From: Campylobacteraceae bacterium
GTDB lineage: Bacteria > Campylobacterota > Campylobacteria > Campylobacterales > JALSKU01
Assembly (NCBI GenBank): GCA_015488975.1
Contig: WFMT01000276.1
Location: 1 to 11,487, forward strand
Length of the DNA: 11,487 nucleotides
Direction: 5' to 3'
In this document: one piece after another, positions 1-6,405 of the stretch
Position numbering within the stretch: position 1 is the first letter of the stretch
Layout: the number at the start of each line of letters is the position of its first letter
The notes under the pieces: generated by a model
What the model saw: only the letters and a program-made list of their open reading frames with translations
Told to the model about the DNA's origin: nothing
Database searches by the model: none
Translations under genes and position numbers: made by a program

Positions 1-607
1 ATTTATAATAATGTTTTTCTATATTGAATTTATCAATTTTAGATATATAATCTTTGAGTTTTACAGTAAGATTTCCATTTTTTCCATCAAATATTTTGTC
101 AATATTTTTAATTTTTATTGATGTAATTTTGCCAAAAGCGCCTATATTGATACTTTCTCCTATGCCTTTGTTGTGTAAAAATATTGACAATTCATGTAAT
201 AAAGCATTTGAGCCTGCTCTGCCTGTAATCTTTGGAGGCAGTGATGTATAGTAAATATTTACGGCATTATTGTGTAAAACCGGAAAATTTAAAATATTTA
301 TATCAACTGTTATTTCACTTCCGTTTAGTAGCAGTATTAACTTATGTGCAAACTGTTCTTGTGTTTTATTGACCAATTTTGAAAGAAATTCTTTGTATAT
401 TTGATTTGGATTAGAGATAACTAACTTATAGCTTAGATTTGTTGAGAGATATCCGCTGTTATCTTTTTCTTTAACTACCATAAAACCTTTCTTATTCAAG
501 TTGTTAATATTGGATATAATAGTTTTGTTTAGGTACTGTTTGTATCCAAAAGGTATAAGTAAAACCAATACTGTAATAACGATTAAAATTTTTATTTTTT
601 TGCTCAT
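1..607 (-). CDS. Membrane-anchored protein of unknown function (N-terminal 202 residues; runs off the left edge)
   Basis: An uninterrupted minus-strand frame runs from ATG (605-607) to the window edge with no stop, so the C-terminus is missing. A good ribosome-binding site (AAGGA, complement of 617-621) lies 9 nt before the ATG. The protein starts with a short basic stretch (MSKKIK) and one hydrophobic segment at about residues 6-20, followed by a polar, probably periplasmic domain rich in Asn, Lys and Ile with alternating beta-strand-like patterns. This suggests an inner-membrane-anchored exported domain. The N-terminal layout and the YKQYLNKTI stretch loosely recall the DUF945/YdgA family, but I cannot confirm that by eye and assign no function. 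It starts 36 bp after the lhgO stop on the same strand with no visible terminator between, so the two are probably co-transcribed. Confidence 0.75.
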   Translation of the reverse strand, partial: MSKKIKILIVITVLVLLIPFGYKQYLNKTIISNINNLNKKGFMVVKEKDNSGYLSTNLSYKLVISNPNQIYKEFLSKLVNKTQEQFAHKLILLLNGSEITVDINILNFPVLHNNAVNIYYTSLPPKITGRAGSNALLHELSIFLHNKGIGESINIGAFGKITSIKIKNIDKIFDGKNGNLTVKLKDYISKIDKFNIEKHYYK

Positions 608-643
608 GTGTATTTTTCCTTAATTAAAATAGATAAGATTATA

Positions 644-1828
644 TCATAAATATTCTTCAATAACCCATTTAGCAAAAGGAAATGCTGAGGTAAAAGCCGG
701 AGAGACTGCATTTAAAATATGAATAGTATTTTCGTCGGATTCAACTATAAAATCCTGCACCAATTCAAGGGTATTTGTATCTAAAAGCTGAGCTCTTATG
801 CCTGGGGTCGTCCAACTATCAAAGCCTTTAAGATTCATATCATCACACAATCCGCTTGTTAGTTTTAAAAGGTGAGGCTTATAGTATTTTTTAATTTCAT
901 TACAAGATAGAGATCTAAAACCAAAAGCATTTTTCAAAAATAATTTTGATTCATAATATAATATATTTATCATTTCGCTAAAAGAAAAGTTATCAAATCC
1001 TTTATAATTTTCTCTCCAAAAAGCAGGTATTGCAGTTGGACCTATCTTTGCCGAACCATCTACTGCGTATGTAAAATGGACTCCTAAAAATGGATTTTTA
1101 AGATTTGGCACCGGATAGGCATTTGTTTTTAGGTTAGCTATATTATTTTTATCTTTTAAGTAAATCCCCTTAAATGGTATTATTGTATAATCTTTTGCAA
1201 ATCCAAAATCTTTTGCAATTTTATCGGCGTAAAGCCCCGCACAGTTAATCAATTTTTTATATTTGATTTCTCCTTGATTTGTTAGAATGGAATTTTTGCT
1301 AGTTCGTTTTAAATATTTTGTATTTGTTAAAAGGTTTATTCCCATTTTTTGTATATAAAAAGATAGGCTTAAACATATCTCTTTCGGATCAACTGTTGCC
1401 GTTGAGGGAGACCAAAGAGCTTTAAGTGTTGTTTTGATGTTTGGATATTTTTCTTTCAATTCACTTTCACTTATCCAATGAAGCTCAACTCCATTTACAT
1501 CGCCTCTTCTTTTTAACTCTTCAAGTCCTTCTACTTCCTTCTCATTTTGTGCCACTACAACTTTTCCACACTTATTAATTTTTAAATTATTTTTTTCGCA
1601 GTATTTATGAAGTTCTTTGTTTCCAATTCGTGAAAATTTTGCTTTTAGTGAGTTGGCACTATAATAAAATCCTGCATGTAAAACACCACTGTTTCTACCG
1701 GATGCATGCATAGCGACTTCATACTCTTTTTCTATTAGTGCTATTTTTGCCTTTTTGTCTCTCTCGATGAGTGTTTTTGCTATACTGAGACCGACAATTC
1801 CTCCGCCTATTACAAGATAATCATACAT
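644..1828 (-). CDS. lhgO: FAD-dependent L-2-hydroxyglutarate dehydrogenase/oxidase-like protein
   Basis: 394 residues, full length for the LhgO/L2HGDH (COG0579) branch of the DAO superfamily (E. coli LhgO is about 420). Seen: an N-terminal Rossmann dinucleotide site GGGIVGLSIA (residues 8-17), a Glu at the end of strand 2 (E33) expected to bind the FAD ribose, the family signature ASGRNSGVLHAGFYY (42-56), a CAGLYAD motif in the middle, and the C-terminal PGIRAQ and NAVSPAFTSAFPFA segments that close the FAD site. Characterised relatives oxidise L-2-hydroxyglutarate to 2-oxoglutarate and pass electrons to the quinone pool at the inner membrane. The exact substrate here is inferred. The ATG at 1826-1828 has only a weak A/G-rich ribosome-binding site. 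The gene is divergent from the sensor kinase and shares its control region. An alternative is a related 2-hydroxyacid or glycerol-3-phosphate-type oxidoreductase. Confidence 0.88.
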   Translation of the reverse strand: MYDYLVIGGGIVGLSIAKTLIERDKKAKIALIEKEYEVAMHASGRNSGVLHAGFYYSANSLKAKFSRIGNKELHKYCEKNNLKINKCGKVVVAQNEKEVEGLEELKRRGDVNGVELHWISESELKEKYPNIKTTLKALWSPSTATVDPKEICLSLSFYIQKMGINLLTNTKYLKRTSKNSILTNQGEIKYKKLINCAGLYADKIAKDFGFAKDYTIIPFKGIYLKDKNNIANLKTNAYPVPNLKNPFLGVHFTYAVDGSAKIGPTAIPAFWRENYKGFDNFSFSEMINILYYESKLFLKNAFGFRSLSCNEIKKYYKPHLLKLTSGLCDDMNLKGFDSWTTPGIRAQLLDTNTLELVQDFIVESDENTIHILNAVSPAFTSAFPFAKWVIEEYL

Positions 1829-1839
1829 ATTTTTTCTTT

Positions 1840-1861
1840 TTTAAAACAATTATACAACTAT
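1840..1861 (+). repeat. Two tandem 11-bp direct repeats, candidate response-regulator site upstream of the kinase
   Basis: Units are TTTAAAACAAT (1840-1850) and TATACAACTAT (1851-1861). They match the central unit of the TAXI-gene promoter, TTTACAACAAT (5228-5238), at 10 of 11 and 9 of 11 positions. The second unit is separated from the kinase -10 element by 10 bp, exactly as in the TAXI promoter. An 11-bp direct-repeat period is typical of OmpR/PhoB-family binding sites. Assignment to the regulator encoded at 4517-5215 is inference, and AT-richness raises the chance of coincidence. Confidence 0.5.
1849..1854 (-). promoter_or_regulatory. Putative -10 element of the lhgO promoter
   Basis: The minus strand reads TATAAT, a perfect sigma-70 -10 hexamer, 20 bp before the lhgO ATG; this predicts a very short leader of about 14 nt. 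No convincing -35 is seen, which is normal in Campylobacterota. The hexamer lies inside the 11-bp repeat pair at 1840-1861, so a regulator bound there should block it. Confidence 0.5.
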
Positions 1862-1871
1862 TGCTTGAAAA

Positions 1872-1882
1872 TATGATAAAAT
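1872..1882 (+). promoter_or_regulatory. Putative -10 region of the kinase/regulator operon promoter
   Basis: TATGATAAAAT is a Campylobacterota-like -10 region with core hexamer TAAAAT at 1877-1882. It is nearly the same as TATGATATACT before the TAXI gene and sits in the same register relative to the upstream 11-bp unit. Transcription would start near 1888-1890, at or next to the ATG at 1888, so the mRNA may be leaderless or nearly so. Confidence 0.5.
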
Positions 1883-1887
1883 CTACT

Positions 1888-4524
1888 ATGGTAAAAAGTA
1901 AAAATGTATATAACCTTGAGAGTATTGAAAAAATTATAACTTATATTCCTGTTATTTTTATATTTTTATTGACAGTAGTTTTACTGATTGTTTCATATTT
2001 TGTTATTGAATCAAAACAAAATAAAGAAATAGAAACTATAAAACAAGAATCAATTATAAAATATGAATTTAAAAAAAAGGAAGAATTAAAAAAATTTGTT
2101 CAAAATATAAAAAAAGATGTGAATGCAAATATAACAGGAGCAAAAACAAGATTACAAAAGATTGTATATGTTGCTTCAGGATATATACAAAGATTAAATC
2201 TTGATGGTAAAAATATAAACAATACTCTTGAGTATTTAAATAAAATAGAAAAGAAAACCGGTATATTCTTTGTTCTTTTTGAAAAAGACGGATTAAAGAT
2301 TTACAGAGGTAAAAACATTATCTCTTATATTAGTGACTTAATTTTCAGTACGAAAAAAAATGATAAAGACAATAGGCTTGTCAAAGAATATATTTATTCT
2401 CAAGGAAATGATAACTTTCAATACTGGATAGATGATATTAAAAAAACAGTTAGAGTAAGTTTTTTTGATGTAATTCATGTTAAAAATAAATTATATTATT
2501 TAGGAGCATTTTCAATCATAAATAATCTAAGGTCAATAACAAAAAATACTATCTGCTCTTCTATTAAAAAAGATCATGACGATCATTTTTGGCTTTATGA
2601 TTTTTCAAGCAAAGAAGTATATAATTTTTTTGGAAAGGATAAAACATATAATGTGAAAAGAATTTTAAAGAATTTTAAAAATAAGAGAAAATATATAATT
2701 TTGCATTACTATAAAAATCATGATAATGAAAATACAAATTTTAAAAACCAATCATATCTTTTTAAAAAATTTAAATTTGCTATTTCTATCAATTATAGTA
2801 AAAAACATATATTGCAAGATAAAATAGTACAAATAAATAATATTAAATACAAGTATAAAGTATTATTTTTGAAAATAGTATTTTATATATTATCGGTATC
2901 AATATTGATTATAATTTTTTCTTTTATTTTTTTAAGATTTGTAAAAGATGTTTTTAAAAGATACAACAGAAGGCTCAATCTAAGAAAAGAGTCTTTGCAA
3001 CATTGGAAAAAAAGATTTGAGCTTGCTGTTATTGCTTCAAATGATGGGATGTGGGATATAGATTTTTCTAAAAATAGTATTTATTTTTCTAAAAAATGGC
3101 TTGATATATCCGAGTACAATAAAGATGAGATAAAGTCTTTTGCAGATTGGTTTTTATTAATTCATAAAGAAGATAGAGATAATGTACATAAGAAATTTAA
3201 TGAAATAATAGAAGGTAAAAAAGAACATCTGATCTGTGAATACAGACTTAAAACTAAAAATCATGGGTACAAATGGATTTTAGCTCGTGGAAGAATATTT
3301 AAAAATGAAAAAAAAGCATTCAAAAGAATGCTTATGATGAGCATGGATATAGATAAAAATAAAAGGATATCCAAAGAATTATTGAATGTAGAAATGCTTG
3401 TAGAAGATGGCAGAATTATCATATTTAAATGCAATAACGATAAAGATTTAAGTGTAGAGTTTGTTTCTAACAGTATAAAAAGTTATGGCTATTTTAAGGA
3501 TGATTTTGAGCATCGAAATATAAATTATATAGATATAGTTTATGAAAAAGATAAAAAATCACTCAAAGATACCATTTCTTTGAGTATTAAAACAGAACAA
3601 AAAAGTTTTTCCAAAATTTACAGGATTGTAGATAATGCTGGTAAAATAAGATGGATATATTCAAGAGTTATTTTGCTTAAGGATGATTTGGGGGATGTTA
3701 GATATCTTTATGGATATATTCATGATATTACAAAATTAAAAAGAGTTGAAGAGGATTTAAAGTTAAAAGTTAATGAAGAGATAGAGAAAAATAGACAAAA
3801 AGACAGTTATATAATACAGCAAAATAAACTCGCAGCCATGGGTGGAATGCTTGGCTCAATATCTCATCAATGGAGACAACCCTTAAATAATGTGCAACTG
3901 ATTTTACATTTCTTAAGAGATAATTTTGATAATAAAAACTTCCAAAAAAAAGATTTACAGGAGTATATACAAAGGGCAAAAACACAGATAGAATATATGT
4001 CTCAAACAATAGATGATTTTAGAGATTTTTATAAGCCTTCAAAAAGTAAAAATAGTTTTGACATAAAGAATTTGATAGAATCATCACTTAAAATAATTGA
4101 AGAGCAATTTAACAAAAATGATATTTCTATAAAATTTTTGTGTGAAAATGGGATAGTTTCGTATAATTATGAAAATGAACTTAAGCAGAGTATTTTAAAT
4201 ATACTAAATAATGCAAAAGATGCTTTATTACAAAAAAAAGAAAAAAGTAACTTTAATGCATTTGTGAAAATAGAGGTGAAAATAGAGGATAGTTTTGCTA
4301 TCATATCAATAGAAAATAATGGTGGAAATATTGAAAAAGATATTTTAGACAGAATTTTTGAGCCTTATTTTACAACAAAATTTGAAAAACAAGGCACGGG
4401 CATAGGACTTTATATGACAAAAGTAATCATTGAAAAGAATTTAAAAGGAAAGATTGAAGTGATAAATAAAAAAAATGGTGTTGAATTTAAAATAATATTA
4501 CCAATGAAGGAAAAAAATGAATAA
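1888..4524 (+). CDS. Transmembrane sensor histidine kinase (extracytoplasmic sensor, two PAS domains, HisKA, HATPase)
   Basis: 878 residues from ATG 1888. Order: short cytoplasmic tail; TM1 (about 20-40); an extracytoplasmic sensor of about 285 residues, probably Cache-like; TM2 (about 325-352); PAS 1 (about 376-492); PAS 2 (about 498-620); a helical linker; HisKA with H-box ISHQWRQPLN, phospho-acceptor H660; and HATPase with N-box Asn775, the EPYFTTK stretch and G2 box GTGIGL (836-841). The HQWRQPLN H-box is typical of Campylobacterota kinases. The G1 box reads ENNGGNI: N810 stands where an ATP-contacting Asp is expected. The product should sense a periplasmic ligand and phosphorylate the overlapping regulator. 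The start is uncertain: TTG 1861 and ATG 1873 are in frame upstream but lie in the predicted promoter, and none has a good ribosome-binding site. The gene is extremely A-rich with many Lys and Asn codons, more so than the transporter genes. Confidence 0.9.
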   Translation: MVKSKNVYNLESIEKIITYIPVIFIFLLTVVLLIVSYFVIESKQNKEIETIKQESIIKYEFKKKEELKKFVQNIKKDVNANITGAKTRLQKIVYVASGYIQRLNLDGKNINNTLEYLNKIEKKTGIFFVLFEKDGLKIYRGKNIISYISDLIFSTKKNDKDNRLVKEYIYSQGNDNFQYWIDDIKKTVRVSFFDVIHVKNKLYYLGAFSIINNLRSITKNTICSSIKKDHDDHFWLYDFSSKEVYNFFGKDKTYNVKRILKNFKNKRKYIILHYYKNHDNENTNFKNQSYLFKKFKFAISINYSKKHILQDKIVQINNIKYKYKVLFLKIVFYILSVSILIIIFSFIFLRFVKDVFKRYNRRLNLRKESLQHWKKRFELAVIASNDGMWDIDFSKNSIYFSKKWLDISEYNKDEIKSFADWFLLIHKEDRDNVHKKFNEIIEGKKEHLICEYRLKTKNHGYKWILARGRIFKNEKKAFKRMLMMSMDIDKNKRISKELLNVEMLVEDGRIIIFKCNNDKDLSVEFVSNSIKSYGYFKDDFEHRNINYIDIVYEKDKKSLKDTISLSIKTEQKSFSKIYRIVDNAGKIRWIYSRVILLKDDLGDVRYLYGYIHDITKLKRVEEDLKLKVNEEIEKNRQKDSYIIQQNKLAAMGGMLGSISHQWRQPLNNVQLILHFLRDNFDNKNFQKKDLQEYIQRAKTQIEYMSQTIDDFRDFYKPSKSKNSFDIKNLIESSLKIIEEQFNKNDISIKFLCENGIVSYNYENELKQSILNILNNAKDALLQKKEKSNFNAFVKIEVKIEDSFAIISIENNGGNIEKDILDRIFEPYFTTKFEKQGTGIGLYMTKVIIEKNLKGKIEVINKKNGVEFKIILPMKEKNE

Positions 4525-5215
4525 AACAAGAATTCTTTTAGTAGAAGATGAGAAGGATGCAAGAGATATTTTAGAATTTTATTTAAAAACACTATTTGAT
4601 ATTGTTGATGTTGCAAAAGATGGCGATGAAGGATACAAAATATTTAAAAATGAGTTTGACAAAGCAAATCATTATGATTTAATTGTAACTGATATTAAAA
4701 TGCCTAAAATAGATGGACTAACAATGGTGGAAGAGATAACCAGGTTAAATAGTAATCAAAAATATATAATTGTTTCAGCCTATAAAGATGAGGATTATCT
4801 TTTAAGGGCAATAAGTTTAAATATAGCCGGTTATTTTGTGAAACCTTTGGATATAGACAAAATGATTGTACTTTTAAAAAAGATAAAAAAAGAGAGTCTA
4901 TCTGAAAGCAAAGAAGACAAGTATATTATAATTCTAAATAAAACTTACAAATATAATAAAAAAACAAATATGCTTTATGACAATAATAAAAGTATAAAAC
5001 TCTCGAAAAAAGAATCTTTACTGATAAAAGCCTTAATTAGTAATTTAAATAATATTATAAGTAACGAAGAATTAAAAAAAACTATCTGGAAAAATAAAAT
5101 TGTATCAGATTCTACTCTAAGAACAACAATGAAAAGAGTTAAAGATAAGATTATTGATGATGATTTTATACTTTCAAGAAAAGGATTAGGGTATCAAATA
5201 GAAAAAATTCAATAA
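4517..5215 (+). CDS. OmpR-family response regulator (receiver plus winged-helix DNA-binding domain)
   Basis: 232 residues. The receiver domain (about 1-120) shows the acidic pair E10/D11, phospho-acceptor D59 in LIVTDIKMPKIDG, switch residue S87 in YIIVSAYKDED and K109 in FVKPLD. The C-terminal half (about 135-232) is a winged-helix domain of the OmpR/PhoB type: a LSKKESLLIKAL helix, a recognition-helix region STLRTTMKRVKDKI, and the closing wing SRKGLGYQIE. The ATG overlaps the end of the kinase frame by 8 nt (ATGAATAA), so the pair should be translationally coupled and is almost certainly a cognate pair. Its stop codon is one base before the 11-bp repeats of the TAXI promoter, which are the best candidate operator. 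It is expected to activate the downstream TRAP transporter genes; that target is inferred from position. Confidence 0.93.
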   Translation: MNKTRILLVEDEKDARDILEFYLKTLFDIVDVAKDGDEGYKIFKNEFDKANHYDLIVTDIKMPKIDGLTMVEEITRLNSNQKYIIVSAYKDEDYLLRAISLNIAGYFVKPLDIDKMIVLLKKIKKESLSESKEDKYIIILNKTYKYNKKTNMLYDNNKSIKLSKKESLLIKALISNLNNIISNEELKKTIWKNKIVSDSTLRTTMKRVKDKIIDDDFILSRKGLGYQIEKIQ

Positions 5216-5216
5216 A

Positions 5217-5249
5217 TTTGCAATTATTTTACAACAATTTTGCAATTTT
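5217..5249 (+). repeat. Three tandem 11-bp direct repeats, candidate operator of the TAXI-TRAP genes
   Basis: Units TTTGCAATTAT (5217-5227), TTTACAACAAT (5228-5238) and TTTGCAATTTT (5239-5249) follow head to tail without gaps (consensus TTTRCAAYWWT at all positions but one in unit 2). They begin just after the regulator stop codon and end 4 bp before the -10 hexamer, occupying the -35 region. One unit per helical turn on one DNA face, in place of a -35, is the layout of PhoB/OmpR-activated promoters. Direct reading shows the repeats; their role is inferred. Confidence 0.6.
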
Positions 5250-5259
5250 ATGATATACT
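5249..5259 (+). promoter_or_regulatory. Putative -10 region of the TAXI-TRAP promoter
   Basis: TATGATATACT with core hexamer TATACT (5254-5259), one mismatch from TATAAT. There is no good -35; its place is taken by the 11-bp repeats, which suggests an activator-dependent promoter. Predicted transcription start is near 5266, leaving a leader of about 23 nt that contains the ribosome-binding site. Confidence 0.6.
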
Positions 5260-5276
5260 TCTCTAAAATTTATTTT

Positions 5277-5282
5277 AAGGAG
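5277..5282 (+). promoter_or_regulatory. Ribosome-binding site that fixes the TAXI gene start
   Basis: AAGGAG lies 6 nt before ATG 5289. This favours that start over the in-frame ATG at 5250, which has no such site, falls inside the predicted -10 region and would place a charged extension before the signal peptide. Confidence 0.85.
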
Positions 5283-5288
5283 AAGAAT

Positions 5289-6308
5289 ATGTCAAGAACA
5301 TCCGTTTTTAAAAAACTACTGATAACATCAGTTATTGCCTTTGGATTGGTTACTGCAGCAAATGCGGGTAAAAAAGAACATAAGTACATCATAGCGACTG
5401 CAAGTACCGGAGGTACCTACTATCCTGTAGGCGTCGGTATAGCTACAATAGCAAGTTTAAAACTTGCCAAAAAACACAAAATGACTTTTTCTGCTATGAC
5501 AAGTGCAGGGAGCAGTGAAAATATAGATATGATTGATAAGGGTGAAGTTAACTTTGCAATTATTCAGGGCTTATTTGGTTCAATGGCATGGCAAGGTAAA
5601 GGAAAATATAAAGGACATCCAAAAAAGAACTTAAGAAGCATTACAATGCTGTGGCAAAATGTTGAACAATTTACTATTTATAAAAAATTTGCTAAAACCG
5701 GAAATATAATGGATTTAAAAAATCTTTATGGCAAAAGATTTTCAATCGGCAGTAGAAATTCAGGAAGTAGGGTTTCTGCTGAGACTATTATGGGTGCTTT
5801 AGGAATTGATTATAACAAAATGGATATCCAATATTTGGGATACAGTCCAAGTGCAACTTCTTTGCAAGATGGAAAAATCGAAGGCATGAATACACCTGCT
5901 GGAGTTCCAACAAGTGCTGTTACAAATGCATTCGCTACTATTGGTGCAAATAAGATTACTGTTTTGGAATTTAATGCTGACGAGTTGAAGAAAATAGATG
6001 CAAAATATCCTGTATGGTCACCTTTTGTGATAAAAGCTGGAACATACCCTGGACAAAAGAAAGATATACATACAATAGCTCAACCAAATCTTTTGGTTGT
6101 TACCAAAGATACTCCAGAAGAAACAGTCTATCTTTTGACAAAAACAATTTATGAAAATTTACCTTTCTTGCACTCTGTTCATAAAGCTACATTAGCTATG
6201 AGTTTACAAAAAGCAATAGATGGTCTTCCTATGCCGCTTCATCCAGGAGCCGCTAAATATTATAGAGAGATGGGTTTAAAAATTCCTGCTAGGTTAATAG
6301 CAAAATAG
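5289..6308 (+). CDS. TAXI-family TRAP transporter periplasmic solute-binding protein
   Basis: 339 residues. The N-terminus is a classical Sec signal peptide: basic region (SRTSVFKK), hydrophobic core LLITSVIAFGLV, and a cleavage site after ANA at residue 26. The mature protein opens with the TAXI hallmark ATASTGGTYYPVG (36-48), followed by TSAGSSENI, a GSRNSGSRV anion-binding-type loop and the AQPNLLVV segment, all typical of the TAXI (TRAP-associated extracytoplasmic immunogenic) family. It binds an organic solute in the periplasm and delivers it to the permease encoded next. Substrates of most TAXI proteins are unknown, though 2-oxoglutarate and glutamate have been linked to some; the ligand here cannot be read from sequence. 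It has its own strong ribosome-binding site and regulated-looking promoter. A stable hairpin follows the gene and may raise its level above that of the permease. Confidence 0.95.
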   Translation: MSRTSVFKKLLITSVIAFGLVTAANAGKKEHKYIIATASTGGTYYPVGVGIATIASLKLAKKHKMTFSAMTSAGSSENIDMIDKGEVNFAIIQGLFGSMAWQGKGKYKGHPKKNLRSITMLWQNVEQFTIYKKFAKTGNIMDLKNLYGKRFSIGSRNSGSRVSAETIMGALGIDYNKMDIQYLGYSPSATSLQDGKIEGMNTPAGVPTSAVTNAFATIGANKITVLEFNADELKKIDAKYPVWSPFVIKAGTYPGQKKDIHTIAQPNLLVVTKDTPEETVYLLTKTIYENLPFLHSVHKATLAMSLQKAIDGLPMPLHPGAAKYYREMGLKIPARLIAK

Positions 6309-6328
6309 ACTTATTGACCCATCACGGG

Positions 6329-6339
6329 TATGATATAGT
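6329..6339 (+). promoter_or_regulatory. Possible internal -10-like element before the permease
   Basis: TATGATATAGT differs at one base from the -10 region before the TAXI gene (TATGATATACT). No 11-bp operator units precede it. It could give low, unregulated permease transcription, or be chance in AT-rich DNA. Confidence 0.25.
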
Positions 6340-6358
6340 GCATAAGATCAGTTAAGAA

Positions 6359-6382
6359 TTGTGGCGAAGAAATTCGCCACAA
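6359..6382 (+). other. Intercistronic RNA hairpin with GAAA tetraloop between binding protein and permease genes
   Basis: Arms TTGTGGCGAA (6359-6368) and TTCGCCACAA (6373-6382) pair perfectly over 10 bp around loop GAAA, a GNRA tetraloop. No U-tract follows (the next bases are GCTATTTG), so it is unlikely to be an intrinsic terminator. It is better explained as a 3'-end stabiliser of a processed binding-protein mRNA, setting unequal protein amounts within the operon. The permease ribosome-binding site begins 10 bp after it and stays outside the stem. Confidence 0.7.
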
Positions 6383-6391
6383 GCTATTTGC

Positions 6392-6397
6392 AGGAGG
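6392..6397 (+). promoter_or_regulatory. Strong ribosome-binding site that fixes the permease start
   Basis: AGGAGG lies 8 nt before ATG 6406. It decides against the in-frame GTG at 6361, which sits inside the hairpin and has no ribosome-binding site. Confidence 0.85.
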
Positions 6398-6405
6398 TAA
6401 TCACA

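Noticed and set aside
54..251. Plus-strand open frame of 65 codons at the left edge
   Set aside because: Antisense to the continuous 202-codon minus-strand gene that has a good ribosome-binding site and signal anchor.
5250..5288. Upstream in-frame ATG that would lengthen the TAXI protein by 13 residues
   Set aside because: It lies in the predicted -10 region, lacks a ribosome-binding site, and would spoil the signal peptide; ATG 5289 has AAGGAG at ideal spacing.
6317..6329. Small inverted repeat ACCC/GGGT
   Set aside because: Only a 4-bp stem with a 5-nt loop; too weak to call.
6359..6382. Hairpin read as a Rho-independent terminator
   Set aside because: No run of T follows the stem, and the permease must be expressed with its binding protein.
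6361..6405. GTG start that would lengthen the permease by 15 residues
   Set aside because: The GTG lies in the hairpin stem with no ribosome-binding site; ATG 6406 has AGGAGG.
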